The translations under genes were made by a program, and so were the position numbers. The notes below the pieces were generated by a model. The model searched no databases. It saw nothing but the letters and a program-made list of their open reading frames with translations, and was not told the DNA's origin. A stretch of 64,000 bases of DNA from Rhizobium ecuadorense (GTDB lineage Bacteria; Pseudomonadota; Alphaproteobacteria; Rhizobiales; Rhizobiaceae): assembly GCF_001187535.1 (NCBI RefSeq), contig NZ_LFIO01001733.1:225344-289343 (forward strand), in the 5' to 3' direction. Below are positions 35,000 through 44,563 of the stretch, in pieces. Position 1 is the first letter of the stretch. The number at the start of each line of letters is the position of its first letter.

Positions 35000-36364
35000 T
35001 CAGACGCCGAGCGACTTCAGCTTGCGATGCAGCGCCGAACGCTCCATGCCGACGAACTCGGCGGTGCGTGAGATATTGCCGCCGAAGCGGTTGATCTGGG
35101 CGATCAGGTAATCCTTCTCGAACATCTCGCGGGCTTCGCGCAACGGCAGCGTCATGATGTGATAGTCGTTCTTGGCCGAGACCTTGGGCAGCATGTCGCC
35201 GAGATCGGTCGGCAGCATGTCGGCGGTGATCGGCGCATCCGGCCCGTCGGTGCGGGCAAGGATCATCAGCCGCTCGATATTGTTGCGCAGCTGGCGGATA
35301 TTACCAGGCCAGTCGTGCGCCTGCAGCACGGCCATGGCGTCGTCGCCGATGCGGCGTGGACGGATGCCGGCCTGCTCGGAAATCTGACGCATCAGCTGGT
35401 CGACGAGGAAGGGAATGTCCTCGCGTCGCTCGGCCAGCGCCGGCACCCGCACCGGCACGACGGCGAGGCGATGATAGAGATCCTCGCGGAACCACCCTTC
35501 GGCGATACGGCTTTCGAGATTATAGGCTGTGGAGGAGATGATGCGGACATCGACCTTGACGCGCTTGGAGCCGCCGACGCGCTCGAACTGCTGATCCACA
35601 AGCACACGCAGGATCTTGTTCTGCGTTTCGCGCGGCATCTCGCCGACTTCGTCGAGATAGAGGATGCCGCGATGAGCTTCCTCGAGCGCGCCGATCTTGC
35701 GCGCCTGGCCGGGCGTGCCCTCGGTGCCGAACAGCGCCACTTCCATGCGATCCGGCGTGATGTTGGCAGCGTTGATCGCCACGAAGGGACCGTTGGCGCG
35801 GGTCGACTTCTTGTGGATCATCCGCGCCACCAGCTCCTTGCCGGAGCCGGATGCGCCGAGGATCATGATGCGGCTGTTGGTCGGCGAGACCTTCTCGATG
35901 GTCTGGCGCAGCTGCGACACGGCGACCGAGGTGCCGATCAGCTCCAACGCGTCGCCGGTGCGGCGCTTCAGCTCGGAGACCTCGCGCTTCAGCTTGGAAT
36001 TCTCAAGCGCCCGTTCGGCGATCAGGATCAGCCGGTCGGCCTTGAAAGGCTTTTCGATAAAATCGAAGGCGCCGCGCTTGATCGCCGAGACGGCGGTCTC
36101 GATGTTGCCATGGCCCGAGATCATCACCACCGGCAGATCCGGATGGCGGGTCTTGATCTCGTCGAGCAGCGACAGGCCATCGAGCTTGCTGCCCTGCATC
36201 CAGATATCGAGGAAGATCAGCCGCGGCACCCGGTCTGATATCGCCGCCAGCGCGCTGTCGCTGTCATGGGCCGTGCGCGTTTCGTGTCCCTCGTCGGAGA
36301 GAATGCCGGAAACGATCTCGCGAATATCGTGCTCGTCGTCGACGACGAGAATATCAGAGGCCAT
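35000..36364 (-). CDS. ntrX: Nitrogen regulation response regulator NtrX
   Basis: A 454-residue response regulator. The receiver (1-120) has acidic DDE and phospho-acceptor Asp in LIFLDIWMQG. The AAA+ domain has LGASGSGKELVAR (Walker A) and LYLDEVGEM (Walker B). The sigma-54 contact loop GAFTGA is absent; the position reads LFGTEGTPGQARKIGAL. So it probably does not activate sigma-54 polymerase directly, as known for alphaproteobacterial NtrX. The Fis-type HTH is NISRTAEFVGMERSALHRKLK. Its start overlaps the ntrY stop by eleven bases. Confidence 0.93.
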   Translation of the reverse strand: MASDILVVDDEHDIREIVSGILSDEGHETRTAHDSDSALAAISDRVPRLIFLDIWMQGSKLDGLSLLDEIKTRHPDLPVVMISGHGNIETAVSAIKRGAFDFIEKPFKADRLILIAERALENSKLKREVSELKRRTGDALELIGTSVAVSQLRQTIEKVSPTNSRIMILGASGSGKELVARMIHKKSTRANGPFVAINAANITPDRMEVALFGTEGTPGQARKIGALEEAHRGILYLDEVGEMPRETQNKILRVLVDQQFERVGGSKRVKVDVRIISSTAYNLESRIAEGWFREDLYHRLAVVPVRVPALAERREDIPFLVDQLMRQISEQAGIRPRRIGDDAMAVLQAHDWPGNIRQLRNNIERLMILARTDGPDAPITADMLPTDLGDMLPKVSAKNDYHIMTLPLREAREMFEKDYLIAQINRFGGNISRTAEFVGMERSALHRKLKSLGV

Positions 36365-38624
36365 AAACGCTTTCCTTGTCATTGGCTGCGGGAGAGGCGG
36401 GCGTCGGATCCCGGCGTGGCAGATGCACGCGGATCATGGCCCCTCTTCCCCGGTCAAAATCGGCGGGCGCATCGTGCAGCTCGAGCTGCCCGCCATGTTC
36501 TTCGATGATCTTCTTGACGATGGCGAGGCCGAGGCCGGTGCCCTTCTCGCGCATCGTCATATAGGGTTCCAGAATGCTGTGGCGGTTCTCCACCGGCAGA
36601 CCACGGCCATTGTCGATGACATCGACGGTGAAGCGGTCGCGGCCGGCGTCGAAGGCGGCGCGCACCAGAATCTTGCGCTCGTCTCGTTCGTCGCTCGGCA
36701 CGGCCTCGATCGCCTCGACGGCATTCTTGATCAGATTTCCGAAAGCCTGGCCGAGCATGCGGCTGTCGAACAGGCCTTCCAGCGGCTGGTCGCCGAAATC
36801 CTGCCCGAAGGTGACGTGATTGTTGCCCATCTCGCGCAGGAAGATCGCATCACGCAGGATATCGCGCAGGTCGCTCGGCTCCTTGGTCGGCTTCGGCATG
36901 CGGGCAAAGGCGGAGAATTCGTCGACCATGCGGCCGATATCGCCGACCTGGCGGATGATCGTATCCGTGCACTGATCGAAGACGGTTCGGTCGTCCGGGT
37001 CGATCTGCTTGCCGTAACGGCGCTGGATGCGCTCGGCGGACAGCTGGATCGGCGTCAGCGGGTTCTTGATCTCATGGGCGATGCGCCTTGCCACGTCGCC
37101 CCAGGCGGTCGAGCGCTGGGCGATGACGAGATCGGTGATGTCGTCGAGCGTGATCACATAGGATTCGCTCATATCGCGCACTTCCTCGCGGGTGACCTGC
37201 ACGCTCAGTGTGCGCACCGTGCCGCCGCGCACGAGCGCGATCTGCTTGCGGAAATCGCCGCGATGACGCGACGCAGCCTCGCTCAGCACCTGATCGACCT
37301 CGGGCGCGATGTCGGCCAGCTGCTTGCCAAGCATCTCGTCGGCCGACAGCGACATCAGCGTCTCGGCCGAACTGTTGACGATGGCGATACGGCGGTCGTG
37401 CTCGACGCCGATGACGGCGGCGGTCACACCCGACAGCACCGCCTCGATGAAGCGGCGGCGGTCGTCGACTTCGTCCTTGGCCTCGAGGATCTCGTCGCGC
37501 TGGGTGCGGATTTCCGAGATCATCTTGTTGAAGGTACGCGACAGATTGGCGACGTCGCCATCGACGGCGTGCACCGGCACGACGATATCCATATTGCCCG
37601 ATGCGACGCTGTCGGCCGCAGTGATCAACAGCCGGATCGGCCGGACGATACGGTCGGCAACCGCGATCGCAGTCCAGATCGCCGCGAGCAGCACAATCAG
37701 CGCGAAGCCGATATAGAGCACGGCGAAGGCGATCTGCAGCGAGAAGCGGTTGGCTTCCATCGACCGGTATTCGGTGGCGTTCTCCTCCATCATGCGCATG
37801 GCGCCCATGACCTTGGGATCGACGGCGCGCACCGTATAAAGGAAGGTGCCCTGGATGGCATCGAGCTTGATGATGGCGCCGACGAGGTTGGTAACACCAG
37901 GCGGAATCAGCGTCGGCTGGCCGGCAGCGGCCTTCTCCAGCGCGTCCTGCGGAATTGCCGGCAACGGCTTTTCGGTGGCGATGTCGGCCTGAACGATCAC
38001 CGAGCCGTCGCGCTCGACGAGAAAGGAACCGAGCAGGCCGCGGCCCCTCGCCTGGCGGGTCATCAGGTCGGCAAAGCCCGTCCGGTCGAGGCTGTAGAGT
38101 GCACGGTTGCGCTCCAGGTCATTGGCCATGGAAACCGTCTGCCCCTGCAGGTAGCTGGCGTTTTCCATCATATAGGCCTGGCCGATATTGCGCGACGAAC
38201 TGACGATCGACTGGGTGCGCAGCGCAAACCAGCGGTCGAGGCCGGCATTCAGCGTGATGCTGGCAAAGATGGCGACGAGAATCGCCGGCGTGATCGCGAC
38301 GATCGAGAAGAGCACGACGATGCGGATATGCAGGCGTGCCGCCGCCCTGCCCCGGGTGCGCGCTTTGAGCAGCCTTGCCACCTCGCGGGCTATCAGCGCC
38401 AGCAGCGTCAGGACGAAGAAGGAGTTGACGATCACCGAGGTGATGACGACATGCGAACTCGGCGCGATCGGGGTGAGACCAAGCAGCACGAAAAGTGTGG
38501 CCGTGGCGCAGAGAAGCGCGCCGCCGGCAAGCACCAGGCCCGGCACGGCGAAAAGGGCGCGGCGATCGGTCACCGTGGTCACCGCCTCGCCCGCCGCTGC
38601 CGGCGATACCCCATCCTGCGTCAT
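36354..38624 (-). CDS. ntrY: Nitrogen regulation sensor kinase NtrY
   Basis: A 756-residue membrane sensor kinase. Four or so N-terminal transmembrane helices (AVPGLVLAGGALLCATATLF; IVVLFSIVAITPAILVAI), a periplasmic sensor, another helix (IAFAVLYIGFALIVLLA) and a HAMP domain (RPIRLLITAADSVASGNMD) precede a PAS domain. The H box is RIAHEIKNPLTPIQLSAERI, and the ATPase has NLIKNAVEAIE and GTGLGLAIVKKI. It phosphorylates NtrX in control of nitrogen metabolism and respiration. Normally ntrBC lies directly upstream; here that neighbour is ~16.7 kb away. Confidence 0.93.
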   Translation of the reverse strand: MTQDGVSPAAAGEAVTTVTDRRALFAVPGLVLAGGALLCATATLFVLLGLTPIAPSSHVVITSVIVNSFFVLTLLALIAREVARLLKARTRGRAAARLHIRIVVLFSIVAITPAILVAIFASITLNAGLDRWFALRTQSIVSSSRNIGQAYMMENASYLQGQTVSMANDLERNRALYSLDRTGFADLMTRQARGRGLLGSFLVERDGSVIVQADIATEKPLPAIPQDALEKAAAGQPTLIPPGVTNLVGAIIKLDAIQGTFLYTVRAVDPKVMGAMRMMEENATEYRSMEANRFSLQIAFAVLYIGFALIVLLAAIWTAIAVADRIVRPIRLLITAADSVASGNMDIVVPVHAVDGDVANLSRTFNKMISEIRTQRDEILEAKDEVDDRRRFIEAVLSGVTAAVIGVEHDRRIAIVNSSAETLMSLSADEMLGKQLADIAPEVDQVLSEAASRHRGDFRKQIALVRGGTVRTLSVQVTREEVRDMSESYVITLDDITDLVIAQRSTAWGDVARRIAHEIKNPLTPIQLSAERIQRRYGKQIDPDDRTVFDQCTDTIIRQVGDIGRMVDEFSAFARMPKPTKEPSDLRDILRDAIFLREMGNNHVTFGQDFGDQPLEGLFDSRMLGQAFGNLIKNAVEAIEAVPSDERDERKILVRAAFDAGRDRFTVDVIDNGRGLPVENRHSILEPYMTMREKGTGLGLAIVKKIIEEHGGQLELHDAPADFDRGRGAMIRVHLPRRDPTPASPAANDKESVYGL

Positions 38625-39223
38625 TCGGCCTCTCTTCAGGCGGCACCCACCGCCCTCGCCAGCCGATCGAAACCAAAGAACGCCGGCTCAAGAAAGCCAG
38701 CGCTGCAACGACTCGATCGGGAGCGAAGTCCAAAACCCTTGCGTGACCTTTAAGCAACGCATTGTGGCGAAAATGCAACGCCCTCCTTCACATTGTCAAG
38801 CCACGCCAAGCTCTGGGACCGACACAATGGAGCGTTGCCCAGGCATATTGTCATTCCACTCGCCCTGCGGCGTCCGCGCACCGTCATCATCCAGCCACCC
38901 GCCGTCTTCGCGGAGCGCGACTTCGTCCAAGCGGTATTCGGCATGATCGACGAGGCTATGTGAAACGCCTTGGACCGAGGAAGTCTCACAGGCCTTTACG
39001 AAGCTGCAGAAACCTTAGTCTGCAACTTCGCATCCGAGATGGTCGCTTTAACCGGGCAGAGCGTCCAAAAACTCTTTGGATGAATGATGGCATACGCTGG
39101 ATAGTGCCGGAACTCTGCGTGCGCCGGGGTTTTTCTGATTTCGTCGTTTGAAGGGCCCGAGAAGGCATGATTGGGCATCTGTTCGCCCCTGTATGGTTCA
39201 AAAAAAGTGCGTAGGGCGACCTG
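38625..39223. other. Junction region between ntrY and the IS1182-type transposase
   Basis: About 600 bases without an intact gene. A plus-strand frame from about 38836 to 38963 encodes RPRTVIIQPPAVFAERDFVQ and ends at TGA; it looks like the C-terminal remnant of a lost gene. A 12-bp hairpin with one mismatch (CGAAGCTGCAGA/TCTGCAACTTCG, 38999-39030) follows. The promoter now driving ntrYX should be within 38625-38800, but no convincing -35/-10 pair was identified. The left edge of the foreign block lies here. Confidence 0.5.
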
Positions 39224-40669
39224 TCATGCCCTTAGGGCGGCAATTAGACCCGCAACGCCGACAAGGGTGATGGCTCTTTTGATGTTGTAGGCGAGCGCCG
39301 TCAGGCTGAACTCCCCCCGGACGTTTTCCAGGCTGCGCATCAGGAATGTGCCCTGATACATCCACTGTTTTATCGTCCCGAACGGATGCTCGACGCTTTC
39401 TCGCCGCCGGTTCAGAATGTCGGGCCGGGCGGCGAGACGCGTTGCCATGCGGTCAAGCACCGCTTCTTTCTCAAGGCGCGAGACGCGACGGAAGCTTTTG
39501 GTGCAGCGGTCGCGCATGGCGCACGCCTTGCAGGCGTCGCGGTTGACGTAGTCGATCTTCACATTGTCGCGCGATTTTCCAAAGTGACGGGGTGAGAGCA
39601 CCTGGTCTGCTGGGCAAAGGTAAATGTCCTTGTCCGGATCGTAGCGGAATTGCTCCTTGGAAAAGAAGCCCTGGGCGACGGCCGGACCGCGGATCGGTTT
39701 GGGAACATAGGCGGTGATACCGGCCTTCTCGCAAGCCTCGATATCCTCGATCTTGAAGTAGCCCCGGTCTGCCACCGCATCGATCCTGTCGATACCGAGC
39801 GTTTCCATCGCTGCCTCGACCGTCGGCGCAAGAAGCCCCATATCCAGTACCTGGTTACAAACTTCCTGCTCGGCGATCAGCTTGTGCTTCACATCAACGG
39901 CAAGCTGGATATTGTAGCCGACGCCCACCTTCGTCATACGCGCCATGGCGCGGGCATCCGGATCGGTCAGCGAGATCTGGTCCTCGCCGGTTTTGTCCAG
40001 TTCATCCAGCAGTGCCTTATGACGATCCCGCTTGCCTTTGATCGCCGCAATCTTTTCCGCGAGTTTGCCATCGCAGGGGCCGGAACCGCCGCCATTGCTG
40101 CTGGCTTTCTCCTCTTCTGCATCGCCCTCATCAAGCCGCTTCATGTAATCGGCCAGTTTCTCGTCGGCTTCGCGGATGAACTTCGTCAACGCTCCACGCG
40201 TGAAGTTGCGGTCCTTGTTGTTCACCGCCTTGATGCGAGTCCCATCCACTGCCAGCAGTTCCCGTCCGAACAGGTCGAGCTGACGGCACAGGATGACGAA
40301 CTCACGGAACACCTGCCTGAAGGCCGACCGGTTCACGCGGCGGAAATCGGCGATAGTGCGGAAGTCCGGCTTCAGGTGCCGCAGCAGCCAGATGACCTCG
40401 ATATTGCGATGGGCCTCGGCCTCGAGCCGCCGGCTGGATCGCACCCGGTTGATGTAGCCGTACACGTAGAGCTTCAAAAGATCGGCCGGATCATAACCCG
40501 GACGGCCGGTCTCCTTCGCAGCCACCCGCACAAAGCCTGCGGCAGCAAGATCGAGGCCGTCCACGAAGGTCTCGATGAAGCGGACCGGGTTGTCCGGGCC
40601 GACATAATCGTCCACCGCTTCCGGCAAAAGCAGCAATTGCGCGCGATCTGTTCCTGAAAGATGGGCCAT
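39224..40669 (-). mobile_element. IS1182-type insertion sequence transposase
   Basis: A ~481-residue DDE transposase. The N-terminal helices (LLPEAVDDYVGPDNPVRFIE; GRPGYDPADLLKLYVYGYIN) match the DUF772 part. The catalytic region has LLAVDGTRIKAVNN (first Asp), AVADRGYFKIEDIEACEKAG (second Asp) and RRESVEHPFGTIKQWM (Glu). A CACKACAMRDRCTK-like Cys cluster sits before the Glu (DACKACAMRDRCTK). MAHLSG at 40669 is the usual family start. No frameshift is seen, so it may be active. Terminal inverted repeats could not be identified with confidence. Confidence 0.85.
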
Positions 40670-40786
40670 GGCAAACTCTACCATGTACGATCACCAGTAG
40701 GAATCGACCTCAGCGTTTTGGGGCGGTTTGCCTAGTATCCGCTACGTCGTTTAGTATCATCGCAAAACGTGTCGCAAGGTCTGAGA

Positions 40787-41545
40787 ATGTTTGACAAGCT
40801 ATGGTCCTGGCGGAAGCAACCGCCAATCACACGGGCCGAAAGAGAGCAGTTCATTGAAGGCCAGACCTTTACCAGGCTCAAGGATCGAGACGCAGGTCTG
40901 AGGTTCGTGGGTCTGAGATTTCACGACTGCCTTTTCGACAATTGCCTACTATCGGATGAAAGGCCCGATGGATCGAGATCGCAGGTGCAAAACGTCCACC
41001 TCGACCAATGCAAATTCGTCGGCTGCCAGATCGGCCCGGCGATCTTCTGCGACGCAACGGTCGCCAATTCAACCGCGAACGACCTGACGATCTTCTGGGG
41101 CTCCCTGTTTCGGCGCGTGACATTCACCGGCAGGGTCTCTGCATTCAAGATCAATAGATCGGTGACGTCCCTGCCGGATGCCCGAATGCAGGCGATCTAC
41201 GACGAGAGCCGCCAAACGTTTTACGAAAATACGGACTGGGCGATCGACATCTCGAAGGCCCAATTCACAAGCTTCGACTGCGAAGGCATTCCGGCACGTC
41301 TGTTCAGGCTTGACCTGGAAACTCAGGGCATCGTGCGGAGGGAGAACGTTCCTTCGGACTGGAGGCCCAAGTTCTACGAGACCAATGCCTGGGGGCCGTG
41401 GGTATCTCATTTTCTGCGAACGGGGGACGAGGACGCCGTGTTGGCGACGCCGCTCACTAAGCCGAAGAAGATACGTGACCGATTCCTGGAGGACCTGAGG
41501 AAGCTCCGTTCCTTGGGAATCGTCGATCCACCCGCTTTATCGTAG
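40787..41545 (+). CDS. Pentapeptide-repeat-like hypothetical protein
   Basis: A 252-residue protein starting MFDKLW. Residues ~35-120 read as irregular right-handed beta-helix coils (LRFVGLRFHDCLFDNCLL; HLDQCKFVGCQIGPAIFCDA), resembling pentapeptide repeats with F/C at the central position. The C-terminal ~100 residues are mixed (NTDWAIDISKAQFTSFDCEG; WGPWVSHFLRTGDED). Such proteins can act as immunity or structural factors. Function unknown. It is alone between the transposase and the Lrp regulator, with ordinary spacing. Confidence 0.5.
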   Translation: MFDKLWSWRKQPPITRAEREQFIEGQTFTRLKDRDAGLRFVGLRFHDCLFDNCLLSDERPDGSRSQVQNVHLDQCKFVGCQIGPAIFCDATVANSTANDLTIFWGSLFRRVTFTGRVSAFKINRSVTSLPDARMQAIYDESRQTFYENTDWAIDISKAQFTSFDCEGIPARLFRLDLETQGIVRRENVPSDWRPKFYETNAWGPWVSHFLRTGDEDAVLATPLTKPKKIRDRFLEDLRKLRSLGIVDPPALS

Positions 41546-41638
41546 GGGATGTCGTGCAACTCCTACAGACTGTCCCAATACCCTCAGGGCGGTTCGTGAA
41601 AGGGGTTTTCAGACGGCCTGCGGGAGTTCTGCGACAGG

Positions 41639-42109
41639 CTATGAGGTGCTCACTCGGATATCTGGGACAATGTATCCCTTCTTGATTTCGCCAAAAACGA
41701 AATTGGTTTCCCATGAGCCGATTCCAGGCAATTCCGCCAGTTTTTCGCGGACGAACTCCTCATAGGTATCAAGTGATGCCGTAAAGACCTGGAGGAGATA
41801 ATCCTGACGCCCCGACATGAGATAGCATGCCGTGATCTCGCTGGTTCGACCCACTCCTTCCTCGAATCTGGCCATCGAGTTCTTGCTCTGGGATGCAAGA
41901 CGAACCGTTATGAAGGCGATGACCGGCATTCCAAGTGCGCGGTGGCTGATACGTGCGGTGTAACCTTCGATCACGCCCGACTCTTCGAGTATGCGAACGC
42001 GCCGGTGGCACGGTGACGGCGAGAGATTGATCCTTTCACTCAGCTCCTGATTGGACAGGCGTCCATCCTTCTGCAATTCGCGGATAATCTTGAAATCAAT
42101 CTGATCCAT
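41639..42109 (-). CDS. Lrp/AsnC family transcriptional regulator
   Basis: A 156-residue Lrp-type regulator. Residues 1-55 are the HTH domain (DFKIIRELQKDGRLSNQELSERI; LSPSPCHRRVRILEESGVI), and residues ~65-150 the RAM ligand-binding domain (IAFITVRLASQSKN; CYLMSGRQDYLLQVF). These proteins bind amino acids and often control the divergent neighbour. The start at 42109 matches the family's MD-IDFKII beginning; the long upstream frame is not conserved. The neighbour is the PatB-like gene at 42267, 157 bases away. Confidence 0.88.
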   Translation of the reverse strand: MDQIDFKIIRELQKDGRLSNQELSERINLSPSPCHRRVRILEESGVIEGYTARISHRALGMPVIAFITVRLASQSKNSMARFEEGVGRTSEITACYLMSGRQDYLLQVFTASLDTYEEFVREKLAELPGIGSWETNFVFGEIKKGYIVPDIRVSTS

Positions 42110-42266
42110 ATCGTTCAACCGTAGCAGAATCTTCCATCTTATCTGAGTATGCTGGGAGACTTTAGAAGCATCAAGCGTCGAATTGCGTGTACGGTCGGCG
42201 ACATTGTCGGTTCGATCGGACAAGCCGGCCCACGAACCTGTCTCAACCCGCAAAGGTCTGACGTTT

Positions 42267-43517
42267 ATGAGCTTCGACTTTGACCGCATAATCTCCCGCC
42301 ATGGCACCAACGCCCTATCGGCGGAAGGGTTTGACAGCTATTTGTTCGGTGGCGGCGAGAATGCGGCGGTCGTCTCTGTCCCGAGGTCCGATCTCATCTC
42401 GATGTGGGTCGCGGATATGCAGTTTGCCGTGCCCCCGGCGGCCATCGATGCGATGACTGAGCGGCTGAAGCACCCGATCTTCGGCTACACCATGAATTTC
42501 GACGACGGGCTTTACGACGTCTTCGGGGACTGGTGTCTGAAAAGATACGACTGGCGGGTCGAGCGGGAGGAGATGCAAGTTTCCCTCGGCGTTATTCCGG
42601 CCCTGTTCAGCCTAGTCGACTACATATGTGCGCCGAACGAACGGGTACTCACCCTCACGCCCGCCTATGGCTATTTCAAACACGCGGCGAACCAGCGTGG
42701 TAGGACATTGGTGACCTCACCGCTGCTCGAGGTTGATGGAAGCTACGCCATCGATTTTTGCGATTTCGAACAGAAGGCCAGCGACCCGGCCGTCAAGTTG
42801 TTCTTTCTGTGCCACCCACACAACCCGACGGGGCGCATATGGACGGACGAAGAGCTGCGACGGCTCGGCGAGATCTGCATCGCCAACGGGGTGAAGATCG
42901 TTTCGGACGAGATCCACTGCGACCTGCTACGCAGGGATCGTCGCCACACGCCCTTAGCCAAGCTTTTTCCCGGCTGCAGGGACATCATCACCTGTATGGC
43001 TGTGAGCAAGACCTTCAATCTGGCGGGCATGATGATCGCGACGGTCGTCATCCCCGATGCCGATCTACGCGCCGTTTGGAGAAAAAACCACTACCCGTTT
43101 GTGAACCCGATCAGCCTGGCGGCCGCTGTTGGCGTCTATCGCCACGGCGAGCCGTGGCTGGAGGAGTTGCGCGATTATCTTGACGGCAATTTTGCGCTGG
43201 TTAGCGAGTTCCTACGGCGACGCCTGCCGCAGGCCGACTTCCAAATTCCCGACGCGACCTATCTCGCCTGGGTCGATCTTTCCGTCTATCTGCCAGCCTC
43301 CCTCAATCTCACCAGGTTTTTCATCGAAAACGCCGGCGTCATTCTCGAAGGCGGAGAAATGTTCGTCGAAAATGGCAGACAGCGAATACGCCTCAACCTT
43401 GCCAGTCCCCGTTCGCAGGTTCTGCGTGGCCTGGAAAGAATATGTGATGCTATCTCGTCCATCCGTTCGCCTGCGGCGTCGGACGGGTTGAAGATTTTAA
43501 CCACGCAAAACTCCTGA
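42267..43517 (+). CDS. MalY/PatB-type C-S lyase or aminotransferase
   Basis: A 416-residue fold type I PLP enzyme. Features are the N-terminal MWVADMQFAVPPAAIDAM block typical of MalY/PatB, the FFLCHPHNPTGRIW motif, IVSDEIHCDLL for the PLP ring, and MAVSKTFNLAGM with the PLP Lys. Most such enzymes cleave cystathionine or cysteine conjugates to a thiol, pyruvate and ammonia; some are aminotransferases. Divergent from the Lrp gene, so probably Lrp-controlled and used in amino-acid catabolism. It shares the theme of the foreign block: ammonia release from amino acids. Confidence 0.85.
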   Translation: MSFDFDRIISRHGTNALSAEGFDSYLFGGGENAAVVSVPRSDLISMWVADMQFAVPPAAIDAMTERLKHPIFGYTMNFDDGLYDVFGDWCLKRYDWRVEREEMQVSLGVIPALFSLVDYICAPNERVLTLTPAYGYFKHAANQRGRTLVTSPLLEVDGSYAIDFCDFEQKASDPAVKLFFLCHPHNPTGRIWTDEELRRLGEICIANGVKIVSDEIHCDLLRRDRRHTPLAKLFPGCRDIITCMAVSKTFNLAGMMIATVVIPDADLRAVWRKNHYPFVNPISLAAAVGVYRHGEPWLEELRDYLDGNFALVSEFLRRRLPQADFQIPDATYLAWVDLSVYLPASLNLTRFFIENAGVILEGGEMFVENGRQRIRLNLASPRSQVLRGLERICDAISSIRSPAASDGLKILTTQNS

Positions 43518-43644
43518 TGTTGGCGGCATGCAGCCGGGCGGCGGTCACAGGCAGCTCTCGATGCGGCAGTCCGAACCATCTATTGTCGTTGCGCTGAGGT
43601 CACGCTGACGATGCCAGAGCGTAAGACCACGACCCTCTTGGCAA

Positions 43645-44541
43645 TCAGCCCATGCGCTCCGACGCGTAGGAGCCGGGTGAAGCCGGGAAGACGACAGTCT
43701 TGTTGCCGTTGATGAACACCCGGCCATGGATGTGGGCGTGGATGGCCCGGGCGAGCACCTGGCTTTCGACGTCGCGGCCGAGGCTGACATAGTCCTCGCC
43801 GCTCTGCGCATGGGTGACGCGGACGATGTCCTGCTCGATGATCGGGCCTTCGTCGAGGTCTGCGGTGACGTAGTGCGACGTCGCGCCGATGAGCTTCACG
43901 CCCCGTTCGAATGCCTGCTTATAGGGATTGGCGCCCTTGAAACTCGGCAGGAAGGAGTGGTGGATGTTGATGATCCTGCCGGACATCTTGCGGCACATGT
44001 CGTCGGACAGGACTTGCATATAGCGGGCCAGCACGATGAGTTCAGCGCCCGACTCCTCGACGATCTGCATCTGCTTCGCCTCGGCCTCCGGCTTGTTTTC
44101 CCTAGTCACCTTGATGCAGTGGAATGGGATGTCGTGGTTCACGACGACCCGCTGGTAATCCGTGTGGTTGGAGATCACGCCGACGATGTCGATCGGCAGC
44201 GCCCCGATGCGCCAGCGATAGAGGAGATCATTGAGGCAGTGGCCGAAGCGGCTCACCATCAGGATCACCTTCTTCTTTTCGGCTTCGTCGAAGAATTCGG
44301 CCTTCGCCTCGAACTTCCTGGCGATCGGCTCGAAGCCTTGACGAAGCTGGTCAAGCGTATGGCCGTCATGCGGCTGGAAGCTGATCCGCATGAAATAGCG
44401 GCCGGTGTCGGCGTCGTCGAATTGCGCGCTGTCGGAGATGTTGCAGCCGTTCTGGGAGAGATAGCCGGCGATGGCGGCCGTCACGCCGCGGATCGACGGG
44501 CATGCGACACGCAGAGCGTAGCGAGGGGCCGTGATGGTCAT
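43645..44541 (-). CDS. purU: Formyltetrahydrofolate deformylase
   Basis: A 298-residue PurU hydrolysing 10-formyl-THF to formate and THF. The N-terminal ~85 residues are an ACT-like domain (LRVACPSIRGVTAAIAGYLS). The C-terminal formyltransferase fold has ILMVSRFGHCLNDLLYRW, the IINIHHSFLPSFKG loop and the catalytic Asp in GPIIEQDIVRVTH. AAGGAG precedes the ATG. It is last in glyA-folD-purU (22 bases after folD), so here it serves C1 disposal as formate rather than purine balance. Confidence 0.93.
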   Translation of the reverse strand: MTITAPRYALRVACPSIRGVTAAIAGYLSQNGCNISDSAQFDDADTGRYFMRISFQPHDGHTLDQLRQGFEPIARKFEAKAEFFDEAEKKKVILMVSRFGHCLNDLLYRWRIGALPIDIVGVISNHTDYQRVVVNHDIPFHCIKVTRENKPEAEAKQMQIVEESGAELIVLARYMQVLSDDMCRKMSGRIINIHHSFLPSFKGANPYKQAFERGVKLIGATSHYVTADLDEGPIIEQDIVRVTHAQSGEDYVSLGRDVESQVLARAIHAHIHGRVFINGNKTVVFPASPGSYASERMG

Positions 44542-44563
44542 GTCTATCTCCTTGTTTGTCGTC

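Noticed and set aside
35697..38753. A 1018-codon plus-strand open frame
   Set aside because: It is antisense to ntrX and ntrY, which have complete family motifs. High GC in the third codon position leaves long open frames on the opposite strand; its translation shows no domain.
39650..40657. A 335-codon plus-strand open frame over the transposase
   Set aside because: It is antisense to the intact DDE transposase and has no domain or ribosome site.
39130..40740. Terminal inverted repeats of the IS1182-type element
   Set aside because: Short complementary stretches can be found on both sides of the transposase gene, but none is long or well placed enough to call the element ends.
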